Positions 9,669 to 19,500 of a stretch of 64,000 bases of DNA are shown piece after piece. The DNA is from Sphingomonas sp. CFBP 13720 (lineage in GTDB: Bacteria; Pseudomonadota; Alphaproteobacteria; Sphingomonadales; Sphingomonadaceae). A program made the translations under genes and the position numbers. The DNA lies in the NCBI RefSeq assembly GCF_014842075.1, contig NZ_JACYVA010000003.1:310001-374000 (forward strand), written 5' to 3'. The notes under the pieces were generated by a model. The model worked only from the letters and a program-made list of their open reading frames with translations, ran no database searches and was not told the origin of the DNA. Position 1 is the first letter of the stretch. Each line of letters opens with the position of its first letter.

Positions 9669-10967
9669 ATGGTTGAAACCGGTTCCGTGGCGACGGCGGC
9701 CGGCGGCATCGGGACAGGAGAGCGCCGACGTGACCGTCATATTCGCAGCGATCCGGCGGAACCGGTCTTGACCGCCGACCGGTCCCCTATCCGGCTGTCG
9801 GGCACCAATCTGGAACGTGCCGCCGACCATAACCAGCGAATCACGCTGCATGCGATCCGCGTATCGGGATCGCTGACCCGTATCGACCTTGCCAACATCA
9901 CGGGGCTGACCCCGCCCGCAATCGCCAACATCACCCGCCGGCTGCTGGGCGAAGGACTGATCGAGGAAGCGGGGCGCAGGCGTGGCGGACGCGGCCAGCC
10001 GCCGACGAAGCTCGTGGTCAATCCGGCCGCCTGCTATGCCATCGGGATCAACGTCGACCGCGATCACGTTACCATCGTGCTGGTCGATTTCGCCGGACAG
10101 ACGCTGGCGCGGGCCGCGCGCGAACTCGATTTCGCGCTGCCCGCCGATGTCGCCGCCTTTTACGGCGACGCGGTGCGCGGGCTGATCGCCGATGCCGGAA
10201 TCGACGCCACGCGCATCGTCGGGATCGGCGTGGCGAAGCCCGACGATCTGGGCAGCATCGACCTGCCCGGCCGTCCCGCCGCCTATGCCGAATGGGACAC
10301 GGCGGATATCGAGGCGCTGTTCGCCGATCCGCTCGGCCTGCCGGTATTCGTCGAAAACGATGCGGCGGCGGCGGCGATGGGGGAGTTGCAGCTTGGCCAC
10401 GGCCAGCATCATGCCAGCTTCTTCTATATCCTCATTTCCTCCGCGCTCGGCGGCGGGCTGGTCCTCGACGGTGCCTATTTCCGTGGTGCGAAGGGGCGAT
10501 CGGGCGAACTGGGCTTCCTGCTGGGCAGCGACGGACAGGGCGGACGCGCGCAGATCCAGCAGATGGTGTCGCTGTCGGGCCTGTCGCATCCATTGAAACG
10601 GGCGGGGTTCAGCATCGCCGACATGCTGGGCGACCGTGCCGACGATCCCGCGTTGCTCGCGGTGGTCGATACGTGGATCGACGCGTCGGTCGATCGGCTG
10701 GTCGAACCGCTGATCGCGATCAACTGCCTCATCAATCCCGCCGCCGTGTTCGTCGGCGGTCGCCTGCCCGGTGCGCATGTCGATACGCTGACGCAGCGGC
10801 TGGGCGACCGGCTGCGCGCGGAAGCGACGCATGTCCCCGCCATGGCCCCGGTGCGCCGGGCGATGCTGGCGGAGGACGCGCCGGCGGTCGGCGCGGCGAT
10901 CCTGCCGTTCAGCCATTTCCTGCTGCCCAGCACCCACGCCCTGTGGAAGGCGGGGGACGTGGCGTGA
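9669..10967 (+). CDS. ROK-family transcriptional regulator
   Basis: 432 residues. A winged-helix DNA-binding domain (about 55-115, with RIDLANITGLTPPAIANITRR) precedes a ROK sugar-sensing fold of the NagC/Mlc/XylR type with VENDAAAA and ALGGGLV. The usual ROK zinc site (Gly-His followed by CxCGxxGC) is absent: the corresponding stretch reads GELGFLLGSDGQGGRAQ, so His and all Cys are missing. It is divergent from the GH3 glucosidase and most likely represses the locus until a sugar signal is bound (inference). An extended N-terminal tail of about 40 residues may mean the true start is later. The stop overlaps a possible GTG start of the next gene. Confidence 0.88.
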   Translation: MVETGSVATAAGGIGTGERRRDRHIRSDPAEPVLTADRSPIRLSGTNLERAADHNQRITLHAIRVSGSLTRIDLANITGLTPPAIANITRRLLGEGLIEEAGRRRGGRGQPPTKLVVNPAACYAIGINVDRDHVTIVLVDFAGQTLARAARELDFALPADVAAFYGDAVRGLIADAGIDATRIVGIGVAKPDDLGSIDLPGRPAAYAEWDTADIEALFADPLGLPVFVENDAAAAAMGELQLGHGQHHASFFYILISSALGGGLVLDGAYFRGAKGRSGELGFLLGSDGQGGRAQIQQMVSLSGLSHPLKRAGFSIADMLGDRADDPALLAVVDTWIDASVDRLVEPLIAINCLINPAAVFVGGRLPGAHVDTLTQRLGDRLRAEATHVPAMAPVRRAMLAEDAPAVGAAILPFSHFLLPSTHALWKAGDVA

Positions 10968-10969
10968 CC

Positions 10970-11965
10970 ATGTCCCCGGTGCGCGAGATCGGCGCTGTCG
11001 ACGCCGAAACCTTTGCACGCGACCATGCCGAAACCTACGAACCCGTCGTGCTGCGCGGCATCGCCGCCGACTGGCCGCTGGTCGCAGCGGGACGGAAAGG
11101 TGCGGAGACGGCCGCCGACTATCTGGCGCAGTTCGACCATGGTCAGGCGACGCATGTGATGCGCGCCCCGCCCGAAGTCGGCGGTCGGCTGTTCTACGAC
11201 GACGCGATGCGCGGGTTTAATTTCAAGGTCGAGCGGCGGGCGCTGACGCCGTTGATGGCCGAGCTGCTCGCGCTGGCCGACGATCCGGCCCCGCCCGGCG
11301 TCTATGCCGGGTCCGCGCCGGTCGCGCAGCATCTGCCGGGGTTCGCCGAGGCGCATGCGATGCCGCTGGCACCGGGCGGTACGTCGCCGCGCATCTGGGT
11401 GGGCAACGCCACGCGCGTCGCGCCGCATTACGACGTGTCGGACAATATCGCCGTGGTTGCATTGGGGCGGCGACGCTTCACGCTGTTCCCGCCTGCCGCC
11501 ACGCCCGACCTGTATGTCGGGCCGCTCGACATCACCATCGCGGGCCAGCCGGTCAGCATGGTCGACACGGCCGCGCCCGACCTCGACCGCTTCCCCCGCT
11601 ATCCCGCCGCGCTGGCGATGGCGTCCAGCGTGGTGCTGGAACCGGGTGACGCGATCTATGTGCCGACCCTGTGGTGGCATGGAGTCGAGGCGCTCGATCC
11701 GGTCAACATCCTCGTCAACTACTGGTACAACCAGCCTCCGTCGGGATCGCCGTTCGCCGCGCTGATGCATGCGATGCTCGCAATCCGCGACCTGCCGTCG
11801 GGGCAGCGTGACGCATGGGCGACATGGTTCGACCACTATGTCTTTTGCGACGATGCCGCCGCCAGCGCCGACCATCTGCCGCCGCATGCCCGCGGCGTGG
11901 CGGGGGCGGCGTCCGACAGCCGGACGCAGGCGCTGCGGGCGTTCGTCCTGCGGGCATTGGGGTAG
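10970..11965 (+). CDS. Cupin_8 / JmjC-like Fe(II) oxygenase-type protein
   Basis: 331 residues from ATG 10970; an in-frame GTG two codons earlier overlaps the ROK stop, so the two genes are coupled. The fold resembles cupin_8/JmjC hydroxylases: PVVLRGIAADWP near the N-terminus, the iron-ligand pair H153-x-D155 (APHYDVSDN) and distal H237 (LWWHGVEAL). Such proteins are 2-oxoglutarate/Fe(II)-dependent hydroxylases in characterised cases, with no activity known for this subgroup. Cupin_8 genes are known to sit beside halogenase homologues and TonB-dependent receptors in sphingomonads and relatives, as here. No signal peptide, so cytoplasmic. Confidence 0.82.
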   Translation: MSPVREIGAVDAETFARDHAETYEPVVLRGIAADWPLVAAGRKGAETAADYLAQFDHGQATHVMRAPPEVGGRLFYDDAMRGFNFKVERRALTPLMAELLALADDPAPPGVYAGSAPVAQHLPGFAEAHAMPLAPGGTSPRIWVGNATRVAPHYDVSDNIAVVALGRRRFTLFPPAATPDLYVGPLDITIAGQPVSMVDTAAPDLDRFPRYPAALAMASSVVLEPGDAIYVPTLWWHGVEALDPVNILVNYWYNQPPSGSPFAALMHAMLAIRDLPSGQRDAWATWFDHYVFCDDAAASADHLPPHARGVAGAASDSRTQALRAFVLRALG

Positions 11966-12075
11966 CGGTTTCGGGGGCACGGCGTAGCGTGCTGCCGAGC
12001 AGGCCTCACCGAGCGTACTTCCCGTTTCCCGGCCAAGACCGGATCACGCGGCTATCCCGAACGTCGCTGCGCCTC

Positions 12076-13593
12076 TCAACCCGCCCGCATGGGTGCCGTG
12101 CGCGCGACATAGTCCGAATGTGCCGGCATGCGCTGCGCAAGGTCGGCATAGGCAGCGGCCATCCGTTGCATCGCGTCGTTCACCCGCGCATCGTCCAGCG
12201 AATCGGCGACGGCATCGTGACCGACCGGCACGATCCCCTGTCCGAACATCACCGACACCCAGCTCGGCACTTCGAACAGGTCGTGGTCGTAGCGCAGGAT
12301 GCGGCCCTTTTCGCGGAACAGCTCGATCTTGTGCGCCAGCGTGTCGGGGATGGCCATGTCGCGGACATAGCGCCAGAACGGCGTGTCCGACCGGGTGGTG
12401 GCCTTGTAATGCAGCACGATGAAGTCGCGGATGTAATCGAACTGCTCGGTCATCAACCGGTTGTATTCGCGGCGTTCGACCTCGGCGAAACGGGTGTCGG
12501 GGAATAGCCAGAACAGTTTCGATATGCCCGTCTGGATCAGGTGGATGCTGGTCGATTCGAGCGGTTCGATGAACCCGCCCGACAGGCCGAGTGCAACAAC
12601 GTTCTTTTCCCACAGTTTTTCGCGCACCCCGGCGGTGAACGAAATACGGCGCGGGTCGGCGGTCGGCGCACCGTCGAGATTCGCCAGCAGCACCGCCTCC
12701 GCCGTCGCATCGTCGGTAAACCCGCTGGAATAGACATGGCCGTTGCCCGTGCGGTGTTGCAGCGGGATGCGCCATTGCCATCCGGCATCGCGCGCCGTGG
12801 CGCGGGTATAGGGGAACAGCGGCTCGGTCCGCGCGCTGGGCACCGCGATCGCGCGGTCGCACGGCAGCCAGTGCGACCAGTCGCGATAGCCGACACCCAT
12901 CGTCTCGCCCAGCAACAGGCTGCGGAACCCCGAACAGTCGATGAACAACTCCCCTTCGACCCGGGTGCCGTTGTCGAGCAGCAGTGCGTCGACGAAGCCG
13001 CTTTCGCCGTCGCGCTCGACCTGTGCGACGCGACCTTCGATCCGCTTCACCCCCTGTGCCTCCGCCCGCCCGCGCAGGAATCTGGCGTAGAGACCTGCAT
13101 CGAAATGATAGGCATGCGCCAGTTGCGATGCCGGGGTGCGCGGATCGGCGGGTGCGGGGGCGAAGCGGTGCGCCCGTGCCGCCTGTCCCGACATCGAAAA
13201 GCGTTCGAAATCGCCGGTGCCGTGATGACGACGATGTTTCAGCCAGTGCTGGTGAAACGCGACGCCTTCGAAATCGCGCCCGATCGTGCCGAACGGGTGG
13301 AGGTAGCGATCGCCCTTTGCCGCCCAGTCGACGAACTCGATCCCCAGCTTGAACGTCGCGCCGGTCGCGGCGACGAACTCCGCCTCGTCGATGCCCAGCA
13401 GCGCGTTGAACTGCAGGATCGGCGGGATCGTCGCCTCGCCTACCCCGACCGTGCCGATCGCGTCGCTTTCGACCAGCGTGATTGTGCGCCGGCCGTCGTC
13501 GAGATAGCGCGCGGCGGCGGCGGCGACCATCCATCCGGCGGTGCCGCCGCCGACGATGACGACCGAGGTGATCGGGGCGGCGGCGTCGGTCAT
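12076..13593 (-). CDS. Flavin-dependent (tryptophan-type) halogenase homologue 1
   Basis: 505 residues. FAD-binding GGGTAGW at about 15-21; the catalytic lysine expected to carry the chloramine/HOX adduct is K82 in ATFKLGIEF (equivalent to RebH/PrnA K79); the WxWxIP signature is present as WQWRIP; the catalytic Glu lies in FIEPLESTS. All residues needed for FADH2-dependent halogenation are therefore present. The substrate need not be tryptophan, since related enzymes with open active sites act on indoles and other aromatics. ATG at 13593 overlaps the stop of the preceding degenerate paralogue (ATGA). A flavin reductase partner is not seen nearby. Last gene of the three-gene leftward operon. 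Confidence 0.9.
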   Translation of the reverse strand: MTDAAAPITSVVIVGGGTAGWMVAAAAARYLDDGRRTITLVESDAIGTVGVGEATIPPILQFNALLGIDEAEFVAATGATFKLGIEFVDWAAKGDRYLHPFGTIGRDFEGVAFHQHWLKHRRHHGTGDFERFSMSGQAARAHRFAPAPADPRTPASQLAHAYHFDAGLYARFLRGRAEAQGVKRIEGRVAQVERDGESGFVDALLLDNGTRVEGELFIDCSGFRSLLLGETMGVGYRDWSHWLPCDRAIAVPSARTEPLFPYTRATARDAGWQWRIPLQHRTGNGHVYSSGFTDDATAEAVLLANLDGAPTADPRRISFTAGVREKLWEKNVVALGLSGGFIEPLESTSIHLIQTGISKLFWLFPDTRFAEVERREYNRLMTEQFDYIRDFIVLHYKATTRSDTPFWRYVRDMAIPDTLAHKIELFREKGRILRYDHDLFEVPSWVSVMFGQGIVPVGHDAVADSLDDARVNDAMQRMAAAYADLAQRMPAHSDYVARTAPMRAG

Positions 13594-14897
13594 GCGGATG
13601 CTCCATGCGTGCGTGCCAGCCACGCGGGATAGGGTTCGGCCATCGCCACCGCCTGCGCGATGCGACGGTCGTGCGCGCTGCGGGCGGCGGCGCGGGTGGT
13701 CGGATCGGTCGCCGCGACCCGTGCCGATATGCCGGGGGTGATGCCGGTCGCGGTCAGCAACTGTATCCACAGGTCGCGCGGCACGGCGTCCTCCTCGACA
13801 TATGGAATGCGACCGCGCCGGACAAACTCGGCGATGCGCAGCGCCAGCAGCGGCGACTGCGCCGGCGCCAGCGGATGCGTCGATGGCAGGCCGGCCAGAT
13901 GCGCGGCCACGAAATCGCATGTCGCATCGGCCGCCCGTCCGAAGCGACGGTTCCATTCGGCGCGCTCCAGCGGATCGATCGCACGGCCCGGCAGCAATTC
14001 GACCAGCAACTCGATCGCCAGCACCGCCAGATGCAGATTGGCCCAGCCGAGCGGTGGCAGCATCGCCGCGGCGTCGCCGATCGCGACCACCCGCCCGTCC
14101 CATGCCACCTGCCGCCGACCGTTGGCGATGGCGACGCCCGCACCCCCGCGCGACAGCGTCACGATTCGCGTCGCATCCCGCCCGGGCGAAGTGACGCGCA
14201 CCCGGTCGCTAGTCAGTTCGACGGTATCGACCACCGACAGGTCGGGCCGCCCGGTCGCGCTTTCGACGCGGTCGACCGGCAATTCGCGCGACCAGTCGAT
14301 CCAGTCGGCGACGGCGCGCTGGCCGGCGGCATCGATCACCAGATCGGCATCGACCGTGGCCGGATCGCCATCCCCCCCTTCGCCGAACGTCACGCCCAGA
14401 TGTCGCGCCAGCGATGCCAGCCGCGCACGATACGCGGCGGGCGACCAGCGCAACGCATGGTCGATATCGCTGAGCGGCGATGCCGGGTCGTCCGACGGCG
14501 GCGCATATCGCCCGGCCTGTGCGAGCGCCGCCGCCGGCCCGGTCGCAACGCCGCCGCCCTCGCTGCGGATCGCCCATGCGGGCACCGGATCCGCCGCCGC
14601 GCCATGCGCCATCCATCCGGCGGGCAAATCCGGCGCGATCAGGCGCGTCGCCAGCCGGTGGCTCGCCGCTGCGCGCGCCATCATGCCCGGTTCGTCCATC
14701 CCGATCCGCTCGTGCAGCCGCGCCAGCGTCGGCAGCGTGGTATGCGCCTGATCCGCCAGCGCATCGTCGCACACCGGCGCGTGCAGCACCCGCACCGACG
14801 TGCCGGGCAGCGTCCGCGCGATCGCGCAGGCGGCGAGCAGCGCGACCTGTCCCGCGCCCAGCACCGCCACGCTCCGCAGCCGTTCGCGCGCGCTCAT
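13590..14897 (-). CDS. Degenerate flavin-dependent halogenase paralogue
   Basis: 435 residues from the ATG overlapping the upstream halogenase stop (ATGA at 14894-14897). It aligns along its length with the flanking halogenases: AVLGAGQVALL replaces the GGGTAGW FAD loop; ASHRLATRL replaces the K-containing ATYKLGIAF, with R81 at the catalytic Lys; MLPPLGWANLHL replaces FLEPLESTSIYL, losing the catalytic Glu; WIQLLTATGITPG matches WIAVYLGQGIVPAG. The WxWxIP box is missing. So it is probably unable to halogenate but folded like a halogenase; the GDAAAM motif near the end of the FAD domain suggests some FAD-monooxygenase character. A partner subunit or substrate chaperone role is conceivable (inference). 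Confidence 0.75.
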   Translation of the reverse strand: MSARERLRSVAVLGAGQVALLAACAIARTLPGTSVRVLHAPVCDDALADQAHTTLPTLARLHERIGMDEPGMMARAAASHRLATRLIAPDLPAGWMAHGAAADPVPAWAIRSEGGGVATGPAAALAQAGRYAPPSDDPASPLSDIDHALRWSPAAYRARLASLARHLGVTFGEGGDGDPATVDADLVIDAAGQRAVADWIDWSRELPVDRVESATGRPDLSVVDTVELTSDRVRVTSPGRDATRIVTLSRGGAGVAIANGRRQVAWDGRVVAIGDAAAMLPPLGWANLHLAVLAIELLVELLPGRAIDPLERAEWNRRFGRAADATCDFVAAHLAGLPSTHPLAPAQSPLLALRIAEFVRRGRIPYVEEDAVPRDLWIQLLTATGITPGISARVAATDPTTRAAARSAHDRRIAQAVAMAEPYPAWLARTHGASA

Positions 14898-16384
14898 GCC
14901 ATTCCCAGCGCGGCGCGATGCCCCGGCATCGCTGACGCGATCCGCGCAACCTCGTCGCGCAACCCGCCCATCGCCTGCGCCAGTTGCGCGTCGCCGGGAA
15001 TGTCGGCACGCGGGTCGTAGCCAGCCGGCACGATCCCCTGCCCCAGATAGACGGCGATCCAGCTGGGTTCGAGGAACAGCCCCTCGCCATAGCGCTCCAC
15101 GCGTGCGGTGCGCCGCCACAACTCCATCTTGTCCGACAGGCTGTCGGGGATCGCCATCGTACGGACATGATCCCAGAACGGCGAATCGTCGCGTCGCGTC
15201 GCGTGATAATGCAGGATGAGGAAGTCGCGGATCCGGTCATATTCCATGTCGACCAGCCGGTTGAACTCGGCGCGGTCGGCGGCGGCGATCCCGTCGACGG
15301 GGAACAGGTCGATCAGCCGTTCGATCGCCATCTGCGCCAGATAGATCGACGTCGATTCGAGCGGTTCGAGAAACCCCGATGCCAGCCCGACCGCGACGAC
15401 GTTGCGCACCCAGCTGTGGCGGCGGCGACCCGCGCGGAACCGAAGCACGCGCGGGTCGGCCAGCGCCCGCCCCTCCACTGCCCCGGCGATCGCGGCGCAT
15501 GCCTGGTCCTCCGAACAATGCGCCGACGAAAAGACATAGCCGTTGCCGACCCGGCTGGTCAGCGGGATGCGCCAGCGCCATCCCGCCGGCATTGCCGTCG
15601 CCCGGGTATAGGGTTCGATCTCCCCCGGCGGCGATTCGCACGGCATCGCCGTCGCGCGGTCGCATGGCAGCCACTGCGACCAGTCCTCCCACGGTTCGGC
15701 CAGCGCATCGCCCAGCAACAGGCTGCGGAACCCCGAACAGTCGACGAACAGGTCGCCGGCCACGCGTTCGCCGGTGTCGAGCAGCAGCGCGGCGACGTCG
15801 CCATCGGCGTGACGTTCGACCGACACGACCCTCGCCTCGGTCCGCACCACGCCGAGCGGCAGTGCGAAATCGCGCAGAAACGGGGCGAACTTCGTCGCGT
15901 CGAACTGATAGGCATAGCCATAGCTGGCCGCGAGCGAGAGATCGTCCGCGCGTGGCTGCGCGAAGCGCCGGGCCGTGGCGGCGGTGACGCCCAGCGACCA
16001 TTCGCCGATCGGCGGCACCGCGCCGCCCCGCCCCTGTCGCAGCCAGAAATGATGGAAGCCGATACCGGCCAGCGGCCGCCCGAACGTGCCGAACGGATGG
16101 ACATAGCGTTCGCCGATCGCCCCGAAATTCTCGAACGCGATCCCCAGCTTGTACGTCGCGTCGGTGGCAGCCATGAACGCCCGCTCGTCGATGCCAAGTG
16201 CCTCAACGAACTGCCGGACGTGGGGCAACGTCGCCTCGCCGACACCGACGATCCCGATATCCGCCGATTCGATCAGCCGCACACGCGCCACGCCACGCAG
16301 ATGTTGCGCGATCGCCGCCGCCGCCATCCATCCGGCAGTCCCGCCGCCGACGATCACCAACTCCACCGGCTTCGGTCCGTTCAC
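14894..16384 (-). CDS. Flavin-dependent (tryptophan-type) halogenase homologue 2
   Basis: 496 residues starting at GTG 16384, chosen because GGGAG lies 9 nt upstream and the FAD-binding strand VELVIVGGGTAGW follows at once; an ORF extension further upstream has no family similarity. Catalytic K79 sits in ATYKLGIAF, the WxWxIP motif appears as WRWRIP, and the catalytic Glu is in FLEPLESTS, so the enzyme looks active. Clearly paralogous to the gene at 12076-13593. First gene of the three-gene halogenase operon, divergent from the TonB-dependent receptor, from which it is separated by 198 nt holding a strong palindrome. Natural substrate unknown. Confidence 0.9.
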   Translation of the reverse strand: MNGPKPVELVIVGGGTAGWMAAAAIAQHLRGVARVRLIESADIGIVGVGEATLPHVRQFVEALGIDERAFMAATDATYKLGIAFENFGAIGERYVHPFGTFGRPLAGIGFHHFWLRQGRGGAVPPIGEWSLGVTAATARRFAQPRADDLSLAASYGYAYQFDATKFAPFLRDFALPLGVVRTEARVVSVERHADGDVAALLLDTGERVAGDLFVDCSGFRSLLLGDALAEPWEDWSQWLPCDRATAMPCESPPGEIEPYTRATAMPAGWRWRIPLTSRVGNGYVFSSAHCSEDQACAAIAGAVEGRALADPRVLRFRAGRRRHSWVRNVVAVGLASGFLEPLESTSIYLAQMAIERLIDLFPVDGIAAADRAEFNRLVDMEYDRIRDFLILHYHATRRDDSPFWDHVRTMAIPDSLSDKMELWRRTARVERYGEGLFLEPSWIAVYLGQGIVPAGYDPRADIPGDAQLAQAMGGLRDEVARIASAMPGHRAALGMA

Positions 16385-16401
16385 CGCATCGCTCTCCCGC
16401 T

Positions 16402-16426
16402 GTGGCACTTGTTGCACAAACGCCAC
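16402..16426. promoter_or_regulatory. 25-bp operator-like palindrome upstream of halogenase operon
   Basis: Dyad of the form GTGGC-N2-TTGT-N3-ACAA-N2-GCCAC, nine of twelve pairs matching, centred on 16414. It lies 18 nt upstream of the halogenase GTG and 156 nt from the receptor ATG, so a bound protein could block the halogenase operon directly. A second, weaker dyad TGTCC-N9-GGACA lies at 16475-16493. No regulator can be assigned from sequence alone. Confidence 0.45.
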
Positions 16427-16582
16427 GCTGCGCGCCAATCGTATTCGATGATAAATCCTATTTGCTTTGTATATTGTCCGACAGCGCTGGACAGCATAGT
16501 GGAAACAGGTGGTTGCACGAATGGTGCAGCGGCAGTCGAGTCGCAACCGGCGTTAGACCGGCGTGCAGGAGGAGGGGACGTA

Positions 16583-19500
16583 ATGGCCGATACGAGCAAG
16601 CGCGCGCATATCAAGTTCTTGAAGTTGACCGGCGGCGCATCCGCGCTGGCGCTGGCACTCGTCGCACAGGCGGCGTGGGCGCAGGATACCGTCGCGCCGG
16701 AAGCGCAGACGACGACCGCGACCGAAACGCCGACCGGCGCACCGAACAATCCGACGGACCAGCCCTCCCCTGCCAAGGACGAGGGTGCGGAAGGCGACGA
16801 GATCGTCGTAACCGGCATCCGCGCCTCGCTGGCCAAGGCGCAGGACATCAAGCGCGACAGCGCCACCGTGGTCGACGCGATCACCGCCGAGGATATCGGC
16901 GCGCTCCCGGATCGCTCGGTCAACGAAGCGCTTCAGCGCGTCCCCGGCGTCGCCATTACCCGCTTCGCTTCCGCTGAGGATTCCGCTCACTTCTCCGTCG
17001 AAGGTTCGGGCGTCGTCATCCGTGGCCTGACCTTCGTTCGCGGCGAATTCAACGGTCGTGACACCTTCTCGACATCGGGCGGGCGTGAGATCGGCTTCAA
17101 CGACGTTGCCCCGGAACTCGTGGGTTCGGTGGAGGTGTTCAAGAACCTCACCGCCGACTTGATCGAAGGCGGCATCGCCGGCACGGTCAACATCAACACG
17201 CGCAAGCCGTTCGATTCCAAGAAGCGGCTCGTCTATCTGTCGGCCGAAATCAACTATGCCGACCTGATTGACAAGTCGGCTCCGACCTTCACGGGGCTGT
17301 ATTCGAACCAGTGGGAGTTGCCGGGCGGTTCGCGCGTCGGCCTGCTGGTGTCGGGCACATATTCGCAGCTGTTCTCGCAGTCGCATTCGGCGTTCGTCGC
17401 CTCACCGCTCGAGCGCTTTACCGGCACGCGAACCTTCAACGCCGGTTCGCCCTATCAGTCGACCGTCACCGATACCTTCGCCTGTCCGACCGGCCTGACC
17501 AGCTGCTATGCACCGACCGGTGCCGGCGTTCGGAACCAGGATTTCAACCGCGAACGCTATGGCATCTCGGCAGCCGTCCAGTTCGCGACGCCGGGCGACG
17601 AAGTCATCGCGACCGCCCAGTTCCTGCGTACCAACGGCAAGAACAGCTGGGTCGAGCGGACGATCGAACCGAACGTCTATTACGGCGACGTCAATGCAAC
17701 CTTCCCGCAGCCCGGCACTAGCTTCGTCTTCGATGACAATGCGGTATTCGTCAGCGGCAACATCAACCGTCCGGGCGGGTTCAAGCAGGGCACCATCCCC
17801 GGCACCAACGGGACATTCGGTCAGCTGAACAATTTCCAGTCGGGCGGCATCTTTACGACGTTCTCGAACCGGGCGAACAGCAGCGAAGCGCAGACCGATG
17901 ATTACTCGCTAAACTTCAAGGTAACGCCCACTGATCGGCTGCGGTTCAATTTCGACGGACAATATGTCAAGTCCAAGCTGAACTCGTTCGACAACATCAT
18001 CGATACCGGAACCTGGTCGAACATCTCGCTCGACACTTCGGGTCGTATTCCGGTAGTTGGTTTTTCGATCGGCGACGTGCCCAATTACAACGGCCGTCAG
18101 CCCAGCGCGTCGGAGTACTTCACCAATCCTAACAGCATTTACTTCCGCGATGCGTTCAGCGACATCAACGATAACAATGGTGAGGAATGGGCGTTCCGAG
18201 CTGACGCAGAATATGATTTGTCTGATACCGGCTTCCTACGGCGCCTGCGTGTCGGCGGACGCTATGCCGATCGCGACCAGATTGTCCGCAACAACGGCTA
18301 CAACAATTGGGGCGCACCTTCGGAAACGTGGACCGGGGGCGGCGCGCAGACGTTTGCTACGATCGATCCGTCCAATTACGGCGCGTACGGCTTCAACGAT
18401 TTCTTCCGCGGCGACGTGCCGGCAGTGCCGATCGCGAACTTCCTGAACCCCGGCCTGCTGATGGATTACACGGCCAGCCAAGCGCTGCTGCGGCAAATCA
18501 CGCGGGCCGGTGGCGGAAATTATACTCCGATCGAGGATCGCGCCTGCGCGACCGTCAACGAGTATTTCTGTCCCAGCGAAGTGTTCCGCAACTCCGAATC
18601 GACGATTTCCGGCTATGCCCGGCTCGACTTTGCGGTGGATGTCGGAGACTCGGCATTCGACGGTAACATTGGCGTCCGGTACGTGAACACGCTCGATCGC
18701 TCGTTCGGTGCACTCACTGCCCCACAGCCCAATTCGGTGTTCAATCCGACCACCAATCCGGCGACGCAGCAGCCCTATACGTTGGCAGAGTTCTGCGCAT
18801 TGCCCCTTGGGTCAGGACAGCAGCGCGCACCGATCTGTGGCCTGACCGCCGCCCAGCAACAAGCTGCGATCGGTTTCGCCAACGGCGCTTCGCGCGACTA
18901 TCTTGCCCGTAACCGGTTCGACCACTGGCTCCCCAGCATCAACCTGCGCTTCAAGGCGACCGACGAGCTTCAGTTCCGCGTCGCGGCATCGAAGGCTATC
19001 TCGCGTCCGAACTTCGGCAACCTGCGCGCGTTCATCGGTGTCAACGGCGGTGCCAGCCAAGCGAACACCCTGTTCTTCTCGGCCAATTCGCAGAACCCGT
19101 TCCTCGAACCGGTCGAGGCGAAACAGGCGGACGTGACTGCCGAATGGTATTTCAACCGGGTCGGATCGATCACCGCCGCCGCCTTCTTCAAGCGGCTGAC
19201 CAACCTTATCGACTATAACAGCCAGTCGGTGCTCGACGTTACGAACAATGGCCAGACCTATCCGGTCGTCATCAACGGTCCGTCCAACACCGACGGGTCG
19301 GCTGATATCAAGGGCGTCGAACTTTCGTACCAGCAGACGTACGAGTTCCTGCCGGGTGCCTTGTCGGGTCTCGGCATGCAGGCGACGTACACCTTCGTCG
19401 ATACCGGCAGCTTCCCGAACACCACGGCCAACAACGGGGCGGCCGACGGCGCGCGTCCGCCGGGCCAGGTCGACGGCCTGTACGACAACCTGCCGCTGAC

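Noticed and set aside
16470..16490. 9-mer TGTCCGACA shared with the region before the sugar-porter gene (about 24056)
   Set aside because: Orientation relative to the genes differs and surrounding bases do not align well; too short to claim a common operator.
14984..16582. In-frame upstream extension of the TonB receptor ORF
   Set aside because: It runs antisense through an intact halogenase gene, has no family similarity, and the true start at 16583 has a strong ribosome binding site and signal peptide.
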